DNA of 64,000 bases from Burkholderiales bacterium. Its GTDB lineage: Bacteria > Pseudomonadota > Gammaproteobacteria > Burkholderiales > SG8-41. This document shows positions 26,813 to 35,367 of this stretch, one piece after another. The DNA lies in contig JAUXMZ010000030.1 in the NCBI GenBank assembly GCA_030683105.1, positions 1 to 64,000 on the forward strand. Direction: 5' to 3'. Each line of letters begins with the position of its first letter. Position 1 is the first letter of the stretch. The position numbers were made by a program, and so were the translations under genes. Under the pieces are notes generated by a model, which was given only the letters and a program-made list of their open reading frames with translations, ran no database searches and was not told the origin of the DNA.

Positions 26813-27412
26813 AAGCGAACCAGGATCAGCGCCGTAAATGCGCGCCGCTTCATCCTGACTGACCAGGCGGCCGTCGGGCGAGAACATCGGGTAGAACTTC
26901 AGCGTGCCGAAGAACGTGTGATAGCCGATGTTGAAACCGATGAAGGCACCGAGTTCGACGATCTCTTCTTCGCAATAGTGACGGCGCAGCTCGTCGTAAA
27001 ACGCAGCGTCGATCTTGTCCGGATTGAGCGCCATCAGCTCGCTGTAGCGCAGCGCGAGCTTCTCGGCCTCGGTAAAGCGCGAACTCGCCGCGGCATTCGC
27101 GATGCCCTCGTCTATGTCGCCTTCCGTCAACCCCTGCCGCTTCGCCGAAGCGGACCGGACGTTGCCTCAGTAAACGCAGGAGGCCATGCGGGAGAGCTGC
27201 ACCCGGATGATCTCCTTGAGTTTGTGGCTGACGCGGCCGGTATTGAATATCGTGTCCCAGGCGACGAACATCGCCTCGCACAGATCGATATTGTGACCCA
27301 TCATCGCATGGAAACCCGGATCGGGCGCGCGATACTGCAGACATTTGTCGATATAGGGCCGGAGCTTCGTCTTGCGAAGTTCGTCGATATCGAGCATGGT
27401 GATGTTCGGCAT
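26786..27412 (-). CDS. Carboxymuconolactone decarboxylase/AhpD-like selenoprotein (CxxU, Sec82)
   Basis: 208 residues if UGA at 27169-27167 is read as selenocysteine. The halves are in one frame and join as IRVQLSRMASCVY-U-GNVRSASAKRQ, giving a CxxU motif (C79, U82) exactly where AhpD/CMD proteins have CxxC. The following LTEGDIDEGI, RFTEAEKLALRYSELMALNP and EEIVELGAFIGFNIGYHTFF blocks match the paralogue at 26168. A 7-bp hairpin follows the UGA. The gene starts 3 nt after the stop of the Bug remnant at 27416 and has a GGCGGAG site. Likely role: peroxide or disulfide reduction; the substrate is unknown. Confidence 0.85.
27137..27153 (-). promoter_or_regulatory. Candidate bacterial SECIS element (CMD-like gene)
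   Basis: Perfect 7-bp stem CCGCTTC / GAAGCGG with apical loop GGC on the minus strand. The stem begins 14 nt and the loop 21 nt after the UGA. It is the strongest of the three SECIS-like hairpins. Confidence 0.75.
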
Positions 27413-27415
27413 GGT

Positions 27416-27625
27416 TTACTCCGCCTTCATTTTCCTTTCCTTGATCACGCGCGCCCATTTCTTCAGTTCCGAATCCAGGTGCGCCGTGACATCAACGCTG
27501 CCGCCCGGCGGGAACGGCACGATCAGCCGGATGGAGCGGTCGGGATATTTAGCGGTTTGCGAGTAAGCCGGTTGCAACACGGCCGCGCCCAGCAGCATGA
27601 ATGTCGCGCACTGTTTGACGATCAT
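27416..27625 (-). pseudogene. Bug/TctC gene gutted by an in-frame internal deletion
   Basis: An open frame of 69 codons that fuses a normal Bug N-terminus (signal peptide, then YPDRSIRLIVPFPPGGSVDV) to a normal Bug C-terminus (SELKKWARVIKERKMKAE). About 250 central codons are missing; the junction is near 27472-27483. A good GGAGG site and intact signal peptide remain, so it is probably still translated as a short secreted peptide and couples translation into the CMD selenoprotein gene 3 nt downstream. It cannot bind ligand as Bug proteins do. Confidence 0.8.
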
Positions 27626-27800
27626 GAGATGCCTCCTGCAATGTCTGGGAATGACGATGATCCGTCGTTTCTTTTTTAGCCAGCCGAACGCGCAATGCGG
27701 ACGCGTCGCCTCCTGCCGCTATGATAACAGGAAGGGAAAACGGGTTTGCGGCCCGGGATGCCGGGCCGGCAGCCAGCGCTGATGGCGCGCGGCGCGGCGC

Positions 27801-27878
27801 TTAACCCAGCGTGTAGGCTTCGTGTATCGCGCTTTGCAAGCCGCCGATCAGGAATCTGCGTCGATTGATGTTGTTCAA
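27801..27878 (-). pseudogene. Possible remnant with a twin-arginine leader
   Basis: From a TTG at 27878 preceded by GGGAG, the minus strand reads LNNINRRRFLIGGLQSAIHE and then AYTLG and a stop. The NRRRFLIGG part looks like a Tat signal sequence, and the rest of the protein is missing. It lies upstream of the gutted Bug gene and may be another deletion remnant. This rests on 25 codons only. The rest of 27626-28173 shows no other supportable gene. Confidence 0.35.
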
Positions 27879-28173
27879 GCCGATCTCCCTGTTGCAGCGC
27901 CAACCGTTAATGGCCGTGAGCGCCTGGTCCCCGGTATTCCAGGGCAATGAATGTAAATTTATGTCAGCTCGAAGCCCGGATCTGGAATTCAGGCTATTCA
28001 GCCCGGCTTGATCCGACCCGTCCGGCGATCAGGCCTCCGGTGGCGGTCATGGCAGGCGATTTTTCGCTTGCGATTTTTCCGGACTTCGGCGCACAAAATT
28101 CGAGGCCGGCGTGGCAGCCGATGTTTTATACTCTATGTGCCGCGGCTTGAATTCCGATTCCCCTCCCCGAACC

Positions 28174-29616
28174 ATGCTCAATGACAAACGCAAACTGATC
28201 ATCACGCTGGCCCTGCTGCTGGGCTCGGGTTTCGCCATGACGTCGCTGGTCAATTATTACGTGTCCAAAGCGGCGATCCGCGAGTCGATCGTCGCGAACG
28301 AGCTGCCGCTTACTTCGGACAACATCTATTCCGAAATCCAGAAAGACCTGGTCCGCCCGATCATCATCTCGTCGATGATGGCGAGCGACACCTTCCTGCG
28401 GGACTGGGTGCTGGCCGGCGAGCAGGACGTGGACAGAATGACCCGCTTCCTGCACGAGGTCAAAGCGCGTTACGGCGCGTTCACCAGCTTTTTTGTTTCC
28501 GAAAAAACCCGCATTTACTACCAGACCGAAGGCGTGCTCAAGCGCATCCGGGATTCCGATGCGCGCGACGCCTGGTATTTCAGGGTGCGCACCATGAAAT
28601 CGCCTTATGAAATCAATGTGGACCCCGACCTCGCCAACAAGGACGCGCTGACGATTTTCATCAATTACCGCGTGTTCGATTACGACGGCCGCTACATCGG
28701 CGCGGCTGGAGTCGGGCTGACTGTGGACGCGGTGCGCAACCTGATCAGGGCTTATCAGGACCGCTACCAGCGCAACATTTATTTCGTCGACAAGCAGGGC
28801 GGGATCCCGGTATTCGGCAGCGATTCATCGATTACCGCAACCAATATTCATGCCATGGAAGGCCTGGGCGCCATCGCCCCGCGCATCCTGCATGAGGGCG
28901 CCGGCAATTTCCAGTACAACAGCGGCGGACTCGACTACCTGCTCAACGTGCGCTTCATCCCCGAGCTCGACTGGCACCTGTTCGTGGAGCGGATCGAAAA
29001 CGAGGCACTCGCAAGCATACGCAACACGCTTTATCTCAATCTCGCGATCTGCATCCTGATCACCGCCATCGTATTGCTGGCGACCAGCTTCACGATCAAC
29101 CACTATCAGAGCAAGTTGGAGAAAATGGCGACGACCGACAAGCTGACCGGCCTCGTGAACCGCCAGGCTTTCGATCTGCTCGTGCAGCAGGTGCTGCGCG
29201 AGCAATCACGCGCCGGGACCTCTTTGCTCGCGATCATGATCGACATCGATTATTTCAAGAAAATCAACGACGATCTGGGCCATCTCGCCGGCGACAACAT
29301 CCTGCAGCAGGTAGCCAGGGTCATCGAAAATACGGTGCGCAAGTCGGACATCGTCTGCCGCTGGGGCGGCGAGGAATTCCTGGTCGTGCTCAAGGACACC
29401 GCCGCAACGCAGGGCCGGCTGCTGGCCGAGAAAATCCGCAGCGCAGTCGAGGCGGGCGCATTCCGTTACAAGGACGAGAAGGTAGTCGTATCCGTCAGCC
29501 TGGGCATCGCGGCGTACCGGGAAGGCGAAGCTCCGGACCAGCTGATCTACCGCGCCGACCAGGCGCTCTACGCAGCCAAGGCCGGGGGCAGAAATCGCGT
29601 GCACTCGGCCGGCTGA
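28174..29616 (+). CDS. Membrane diguanylate cyclase with periplasmic sensor (Cache-like) domain
   Basis: Makes cyclic di-GMP. 480 aa from the ATG at 28174 (MLNDKRKLIITLALLLGSGF). Transmembrane helices at about 8-28 and 285-308 flank a periplasmic domain of about 255 residues with the Cache-like stretch DARDAWYFRVR and YIGAAGVGLTVDAV. The GGDEF domain starts TDKLTGLVNRQAFD. The active site is GGEEF (398-402), preceded five residues earlier by an inhibitory RxxD site (RKSD). It is predicted active and feedback-inhibited. The extracellular signal is unknown. Confidence 0.93.
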   Translation: MLNDKRKLIITLALLLGSGFAMTSLVNYYVSKAAIRESIVANELPLTSDNIYSEIQKDLVRPIIISSMMASDTFLRDWVLAGEQDVDRMTRFLHEVKARYGAFTSFFVSEKTRIYYQTEGVLKRIRDSDARDAWYFRVRTMKSPYEINVDPDLANKDALTIFINYRVFDYDGRYIGAAGVGLTVDAVRNLIRAYQDRYQRNIYFVDKQGGIPVFGSDSSITATNIHAMEGLGAIAPRILHEGAGNFQYNSGGLDYLLNVRFIPELDWHLFVERIENEALASIRNTLYLNLAICILITAIVLLATSFTINHYQSKLEKMATTDKLTGLVNRQAFDLLVQQVLREQSRAGTSLLAIMIDIDYFKKINDDLGHLAGDNILQQVARVIENTVRKSDIVCRWGGEEFLVVLKDTAATQGRLLAEKIRSAVEAGAFRYKDEKVVVSVSLGIAAYREGEAPDQLIYRADQALYAAKAGGRNRVHSAG

Positions 29617-29882
29617 TCCCGGTTTTGATCGAGCAGACGCTGCGCCATCAGCATTGTGTCAGGCATCCGCACTGGCGCAAGCCGCTGCCAGACTGCCGTA
29701 TCATCCGGCCGGTCTCGACATCCCGGGAGTTGCGTATGAAATTACCGCGCGCGCTTGCCGCCAGCGCCGCTGATCGGCTCGTCCGGTCTATCCATGAAAG
29801 GCGACAGTAAAGATATGTCAAGGCCGGTTATGTTAAGCGCCAGCTGCTATCCTCAAGACATATCAAGGCATGGTGTAAGCAT

Positions 29883-30926
29883 ATGATGTTCCGGAAATCG
29901 ATTGACGCCAGCCGCGCGCTATTCTGGCGCGGCGCACTGGCGACAGCATTAATGATATTGACAGCGGGCTGCGCACAACTGGGCGGGATTTTCGCGCCCA
30001 CTGCGCCCTTCGTGTCCGGAGAGTGGGCGGAATTGCTGAAAGAGGTGCGCGTCTACGAACGCCGCATCGGCTTTGCCGATACTGACAATTTCGCCGACCT
30101 TACCCAGGATTACGAGGCCTTCGTGTTCTGCGGCGTGGCCTCGCGTCTCGTGCTGCCGTATTCCTACCAGGACCCGGCCATCACCTGGCGCGAATCGCAG
30201 ACCGAGGAGGAATGCCGCGAGCACGGCAGGAATGCCGACGTCTACTACGGTGCGGTGGAGGCCTGGGGCGAGGTCGGCACGCCGGTCACCCCCGCCATGA
30301 TAACCAGCAAGCTCGACCGTTTCCTCTACCTCGTCATACACGAGGACTGCCATGACCAGTTCAAACTGCCTTATGGCATCGAGGAAGCACTGTGCGACCT
30401 GATTACCTTCAAAGGCATGGCCGAATTCACCCGGGCCAGGTTCGGCGCATTCTCGATCGAGCACAGATCGATACTGCGTTATGCCGATGCGCAATCCAGG
30501 ATCGCCCGCGCCACCGTCGCCACCTACACCCGGCTCGAAACGCTCTACGGGCGCCATGCACGCAGGGAACTCACCGCCGAAGCGCTGTTGCAGGAACGCG
30601 CCGCGATTTACAAGGCGGCAGAAAAGCCGCTTGCCTGGACCCAAGGGGAACTGACCAACGTGGCTCTTGCCAACCACATGACCTACAGCCGCCATTACCC
30701 GTTTCTGGAAAGCGTATTCGATGTGCTGGGACGTGACCTGCCGCATACCATCGCGTTCTTCCGCCACGTCGACAAAACCAAACCGGAACCCGAGACCGTG
30801 ATGAAGCAGAACCGCCTCAAAAAAGGCAGCGTCGAATTTGTGCGCGCCTACGAAGTTGCCGTGATGGAGACCATACGCAAGGCGCTGATCGGGCACATTG
30901 ATGCTGGCACGGCGGCTGTCAAGTGA
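29883..30926 (+). CDS. Putative HExxH-containing lipoprotein
   Basis: 347 aa with a signal peptide and lipobox (LTAGC, Cys about 29). A possible zinc-protease motif HEDCH (153-157) is followed by FKLPYGIEEALCDLI, where an acidic residue could be the third ligand. The layout resembles putative aminopeptidases of bacterial lipoproteins, but I do not recognise a definite family. The protein is helical and rich in charged residues after the motif. Two ATGs (29883, 29886) are possible starts. The 266 bp before it hold no clear feature beyond two copies of an ATATGTCAAGG-like sequence near 29812 and 29866. Confidence 0.65.
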   Translation: MMFRKSIDASRALFWRGALATALMILTAGCAQLGGIFAPTAPFVSGEWAELLKEVRVYERRIGFADTDNFADLTQDYEAFVFCGVASRLVLPYSYQDPAITWRESQTEEECREHGRNADVYYGAVEAWGEVGTPVTPAMITSKLDRFLYLVIHEDCHDQFKLPYGIEEALCDLITFKGMAEFTRARFGAFSIEHRSILRYADAQSRIARATVATYTRLETLYGRHARRELTAEALLQERAAIYKAAEKPLAWTQGELTNVALANHMTYSRHYPFLESVFDVLGRDLPHTIAFFRHVDKTKPEPETVMKQNRLKKGSVEFVRAYEVAVMETIRKALIGHIDAGTAAVK

Positions 30927-31056
30927 GGTAGTGGTGAACCGCAGGCGCGCGACGCACTCGATCAGGTCTAGTGCAAGAATGTCCAGGCCGTATCTTAATA
31001 ACCCTCCCCGGCTGGGTATACTATAGCCCTTGCCCGACCCATACCGGAGCCCGACG

Positions 31057-31962
31057 ATGAGTGCAGTCCCGCAGTCACATACCCAGTATGTCTATGATTT
31101 TGCCACGCTCGACCGCGTGCCCGACGGGCCGACCAGCGTCAAAGTAGCGGCCAGGCGTTTACTTTCGGGCCCAAGTCTGACGACCGGCAAGTCCTCGACC
31201 GTGGGGGCGGTGCTCTCCGGCGCTCACATCATCTGCACGCTGGGCACCCAGTTAAAAGGCTCGGGGGCCAAACCCCACACGCATCCCAACGAGCAGTTCA
31301 ATTTCATCCTGCAGGGCACGATGACAGGCGACATCGAAGGCGACCGCGTATTCGCGCCCATATCAAATATTCTGCACACGCCCGGCATGGCGGTACATAC
31401 CGGGCTCGCGTGCCCCGAGGAGGATCTGGTATTTCTGGCAATCAAAGACTCGCGTCACGGCATCGTCGGTCCGCCGGTCGACGGCAAATACGACGGGCCG
31501 AATTTCCTTCCTGGTTTCGGCACTCGCGCGCAAGAACCCAAGCAGAGCACCGCTGCGATGATGGCCGAGGCGAAGCGTCATCCCGGACCCGGCAAGCGTT
31601 ATGTTTACGACATGGCAGACGACACCGATACGTACTCCGGCTCCGCGAGTGCGGCGGTCACGCCCGGCGCAAAGCTCGCATTACCGAGCGGCATCAGCGG
31701 CAAGCTGCTCAGTGGCGAGTTGCTGCACGTCAGCGTGCTGCGATTCGCACCCGGCGCGACGATCCCGGAACATGTCCACGGCAACGAGCAGTTCACTTTC
31801 GTGGTCGAGGGCGGGCTGGACGCGAGCCTTGCAGGTCAAACGCTGCATGTCAGCGAGCGCTGCCTGCTGCATGTGCCCCCGGGCATGCCCCATACGCTCA
31901 CGGCCCCGCGCGGTGCGCTGGTGATCATCGCGCAGGACAACCGCCACACCTTTTCGGCGTAG
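31057..31962 (+). CDS. Tandem-cupin (bicupin) protein
   Basis: 301 aa from the ATG at 31057, chosen for its GGAG site (7 nt spacing) and because upstream residues do not look coding. Two cupin beta-barrels follow each other. The first has GAKPHTHPNEQFNFILQGTM and the second GATIPEHVHGNEQFTFVVEG, each with the HxH...EQF metal-binding pattern. It has no signal peptide. Bicupins include oxygenases and decarboxylases; the reaction here is unknown. A TATACT -10-like box lies at about 31016. Confidence 0.85.
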   Translation: MSAVPQSHTQYVYDFATLDRVPDGPTSVKVAARRLLSGPSLTTGKSSTVGAVLSGAHIICTLGTQLKGSGAKPHTHPNEQFNFILQGTMTGDIEGDRVFAPISNILHTPGMAVHTGLACPEEDLVFLAIKDSRHGIVGPPVDGKYDGPNFLPGFGTRAQEPKQSTAAMMAEAKRHPGPGKRYVYDMADDTDTYSGSASAAVTPGAKLALPSGISGKLLSGELLHVSVLRFAPGATIPEHVHGNEQFTFVVEGGLDASLAGQTLHVSERCLLHVPPGMPHTLTAPRGALVIIAQDNRHTFSA

Positions 31963-31970
31963 GCCACCGT

Positions 31971-32933
31971 CTACTTCGGCTTGAGGCCGAGGTCATTTAC
32001 CAGCCTGGCGTAGCGCTGGTATTCGTTGCGCAGGAACTGTGCGAACCCGGCGCGCGAGCGTGGCGCAGGTTCGGCACCGATACGGATCAACTGCTGGCGC
32101 AAATCGGTACTCTCCAACGACCGGTTCACCGCGGCGTGCAATTGATCGAGGATCGCGCGCGGCGTACCCGCCGGCGCCACCAGCCCCACCCACGCCGCCT
32201 GTGAAAATGCGGGCAGGCCCGACTCGGCTACGGTCGGCACCTCGGGCATGGCGAGGCTGCGCTCAGGGCCGCTGACTGCGATGGCTTTCAATTTCCCAGC
32301 GCGGATATGCGGCACCGATGCCGGCAGCGGTCCGAAATTGAACTGTGTCTCACCCGCCAGCAGCGCAATGATCAGCGGGCCGCCGCCCTTGTAAGGAACG
32401 ATGGTGATGTCGATGCCGGCGAGTTTGGCGAACATCAGCCCGGTGAAATGGCTGGTGGAACCGGGGCCGGCGCTCCCGTAATTGATCGTGCCCGGTTTGG
32501 CCTTGGCGAGTGCAATGAGTTCCTTCACGGTGCTCGGCTGGAAGCTTGGATGCGCCGACATCATGCTGTACTGCACCACGAACAGCGCGATCGGCGCGAA
32601 ATCGCGCTCCGGGTGGTAACGGATCGACTTTTGCAGCAGCGGAATCATGGTGTGCGTGGCGTAAGTCGCGGCCAGCAGCGTGTAACCATCCGGCGCGCCC
32701 TCTGCCGCGATTTCCGCGCCGATCGCGCCGCCAGCACCACCGCGATTATCGACCACGATCTGCAGACCCATGATTTCGCTGACTTTCTGCATCACCATTC
32801 GCCCGACGACATCGTTCGCGCCACCGGGGGAGCTTGGCATCACCATCCGAATCGGCCGTGCCGGATACTTCTCCGCAGCCTGTGCGCTCAAAGTCACCAC
32901 AACGGCAGCAAGTGCAATCCATGACGCTTTCAT
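31971..32933 (-). CDS. Bug/TctC family periplasmic binding protein (3)
   Basis: 320 aa, signal peptide LAAVVVTLSAQAAEK. Family blocks are YPARPIRMVMPSSPGGANDV, QIVVDNRGGAGGAIGAEIAA and GIDITIVPYKGGGPLIIALL. It is convergent with the bicupin gene, stops 8 nt apart. It has no transporter partners nearby. The ligand is unknown. Confidence 0.93.
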   Translation of the reverse strand: MKASWIALAAVVVTLSAQAAEKYPARPIRMVMPSSPGGANDVVGRMVMQKVSEIMGLQIVVDNRGGAGGAIGAEIAAEGAPDGYTLLAATYATHTMIPLLQKSIRYHPERDFAPIALFVVQYSMMSAHPSFQPSTVKELIALAKAKPGTINYGSAGPGSTSHFTGLMFAKLAGIDITIVPYKGGGPLIIALLAGETQFNFGPLPASVPHIRAGKLKAIAVSGPERSLAMPEVPTVAESGLPAFSQAAWVGLVAPAGTPRAILDQLHAAVNRSLESTDLRQQLIRIGAEPAPRSRAGFAQFLRNEYQRYARLVNDLGLKPK

Positions 32934-33210
32934 CGGCTCCTCCTTTGTTATCCCGGCTTTCTCCCTGAACGGGTAGGAACATGCGCAGACATGTCCCCCG
33001 CAGATCAGGTTGGAAGGATGAAGGATTAAGTGATGCTCGGCAAGCCCGGGACCTGTTCACCAATAGCGCGTGAGGCGTTTACCCAGATGTAACGGCGGCA
33101 ACACTCTGTTACGAAATGCCCGGGATTGAGCGCAACGTATCGCAGTCCAACACGTTATAGATGATGAACGGCGCGCGCCAGTGTGCCTGTCACAATAACG
33201 AGGAGACACC

Positions 33211-34695
33211 ATGAAAAATCGAAAATTGATTGATGCGCTAGGCACGACACTGCTAGTGCTGCCGGTTGTCATATCGCTCGTGCACGCACCGGTCGCCCCG
33301 GCACAGACTTACGCGCCGCCGCCTCATGAAAATGCGCAGGCCCACGCGGTATTCTCGCAGCAAGACCTCGACCAGATGCTGGCACCGATCGCACTTTATC
33401 CGGACCCGCTGCTGTCGCAAATCCTGATGGCGGCCACCTACCCGCTCGAAGTGGTGCAGGCTGCGCGCTGGTCGCGGGCCAACCCCGGCTTGCAGGGCGA
33501 CCAGGCCGTGCGTTCCGTCGAACAGAAACCCTGGGACCCCAGCGTCAAGTCGCTGGTCGCGTTCCCGCAAATATTGACCATGATGGACGAGAGGCTCGAA
33601 TGGACCGAACGCCTCGGGGATGCGTTTCTCGCCCAGGAATCGCAGGTCATGGATAGCGTGCAGCATTTGCGGCAAACGGCTTACGCGGCAGGCACGTTAC
33701 GATCGGATGACCAGATTCGCGTTGTATCGCAAGGGCCAGCCATCGTGGTCGTGCCGGTTAATCCGCAAGTCATTTACGTCCCTTACTATGATCCGAAGGT
33801 TGTCTATGGCAACTGGTGGTGGCCGGAGCCGCCCGTCTATTGGGCGCCGTGGCGCAGCTATCATCCGCCGCGTCCGGGCTTTACCCTTGCGTGGGGTAGC
33901 GGCATACCGGTCGCAAGCGGCTTCTTTTTCGGTGCGTTCGACTGGCCGCGCCGTCAGACGCGCATCGTCAGCGTCAACACCTATTATTACACCCGGACCG
34001 TCGTGATAAACCGGCCGGCGGACGTCCACAGCAATGCTGTCGTGCGCCACGCGAATACGGCACCGGGCATCTGGCAGCACAATCCGGAGCACCGCCGCGG
34101 CGCGCCGTACCGGCATGCTGACGTGCACACTCGTTTTATACCCGAAAACGCGCAGATGAAGCAGCGGGCAGTGCAGCCTGCCATCCCACCGCAGGCACGC
34201 ACCATTGAACACGGCAGGAATACGCCACGCGATTCACAGACTTATGTTGCAGGGCAGGCTACGATAGCCGCGCCGCGCGCCGGAATTCAGCAGGAAACGC
34301 GGTCCGAAATCCGCAGCGATGATCGCCGGCGCCAGGAAGTTACACCGCGGAATGAAAACCGAAATGAAGGCGCCCGCCGGCGCGAAGCACCGCCAGCGGT
34401 CCGCAGCGAGCGTCCGAAGACGCAACCGCGTGTAGAGCAACATGCTTCGCGGCCCGCTCCGGTTCCGCAGTTCCGCAAGGAAAGCGCCGTGCGCACGGCA
34501 CCGGCGGCACCCGAGCCTCAACCGCGCAACGAAGCCTCTCGCGTGCGTACGCCGGAGCCGGCGACCACGGCGCATCCCGCAGCCAACGCACGACAAAACC
34601 GTCCAGCCAGCGGGCCCGGGCCGCGCCACGGCGATGGCAGCGAGCCGCGTAGCCGCGGCAGGGTTAATGGAAAGGTGGATCTGGTGGCTAGGTAA
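33211..34695 (+). CDS. DUF3300 domain protein, secreted
   Basis: 494 aa. A signal peptide (about 1-32, ending VAPAQT) precedes the DUF3300 domain (about 45-260), with QQDLDQMLAPIALYPDPLLS and ILMAATYPLEVVQAARW at its start and a Tyr/Trp/Pro-rich end (IYVPYYDPKVVYGNWWWPEP). The C-terminal 230 residues are low-complexity, rich in Arg, Pro, Ala and Gln. The domain's function is unknown. The 3' end overlaps the convergent cyclase gene by 8 nt. An AACGAGGAGACACC leader gives a strong SD. Confidence 0.85.
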   Translation: MKNRKLIDALGTTLLVLPVVISLVHAPVAPAQTYAPPPHENAQAHAVFSQQDLDQMLAPIALYPDPLLSQILMAATYPLEVVQAARWSRANPGLQGDQAVRSVEQKPWDPSVKSLVAFPQILTMMDERLEWTERLGDAFLAQESQVMDSVQHLRQTAYAAGTLRSDDQIRVVSQGPAIVVVPVNPQVIYVPYYDPKVVYGNWWWPEPPVYWAPWRSYHPPRPGFTLAWGSGIPVASGFFFGAFDWPRRQTRIVSVNTYYYTRTVVINRPADVHSNAVVRHANTAPGIWQHNPEHRRGAPYRHADVHTRFIPENAQMKQRAVQPAIPPQARTIEHGRNTPRDSQTYVAGQATIAAPRAGIQQETRSEIRSDDRRRQEVTPRNENRNEGARRREAPPAVRSERPKTQPRVEQHASRPAPVPQFRKESAVRTAPAAPEPQPRNEASRVRTPEPATTAHPAANARQNRPASGPGPRHGDGSEPRSRGRVNGKVDLVAR

Positions 34696-35290
34696 AATCG
34701 AGGCGCGAGTCGCGCAGCACGCCGAACAACCGGATTGGCGCCCTGCGCGGAATTTCCAGCGCCGGCAACTCCTCGGCCTCAAGCGCAAATCCGGTTTCCG
34801 CAAGCGCGTCCATGAACATTTTGGACATCACCATCTCGCCGGCCCGCGCACGGTGTAACAAACGGTCGGCGACACTCACGCTATCGCCAATAATGAGCGG
34901 CTGGCCGGATATCGGGCCGTCCGCGATGCCGATGACCGCTTCGCCGGCATGCAATCCTATCGCTACCGCCGCGCGTATGCCGTACTCATTTGCCCACGAT
35001 TCTTCGAAAACCGTGAAGTCGCGCTGGATTTCCTGTGCCGCCTGCATGGCATGCTGCGCATGGCTTTCCCCCGAAAAAGAAGCCATCAGGGTATCGTTCA
35101 ACACGTTGCGCACGGTGCCGCCGTGTCGTTCGACCGCTTCCCGGACCAGGGCGAAAAACTCGGAAACCCGTGCCAACACTATTGACGGCTGGAGCATTTC
35201 GGACGTGCGCGTGAACCCGCTCGTCTCGGCGAACAGAATCACCACCGGTACACGCTCCAGCTCAGTCGTGTTTAATTCCGACTCTGCCAT
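34688..35290 (-). CDS. Stand-alone class III adenylate/guanylate cyclase-like domain
   Basis: 200 aa, essentially one cyclase homology domain. The first metal-binding block reads FAETSGFT where active enzymes have FxDxxGFT, so the first catalytic Asp is Glu. The second is in NVLNDTLMASF, with Asp kept. Later blocks IGLHAGEAVIGIADGP and IIGDSVSVADRLLHRA match the substrate and transition-state regions. It may be a weak, specialised or non-catalytic cyclase. There is no membrane or sensor domain. Confidence 0.8.
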   Translation of the reverse strand: MAESELNTTELERVPVVILFAETSGFTRTSEMLQPSIVLARVSEFFALVREAVERHGGTVRNVLNDTLMASFSGESHAQHAMQAAQEIQRDFTVFEESWANEYGIRAAVAIGLHAGEAVIGIADGPISGQPLIIGDSVSVADRLLHRARAGEMVMSKMFMDALAETGFALEAEELPALEIPRRAPIRLFGVLRDSRLDFT

Positions 35291-35367
35291 TCCCTTGTTC
35301 CTGTCGTAAGACCATCAATCATGAATTGCGCCAGACGCTTTATTCTATACTTTCCTTTATACGCGAA

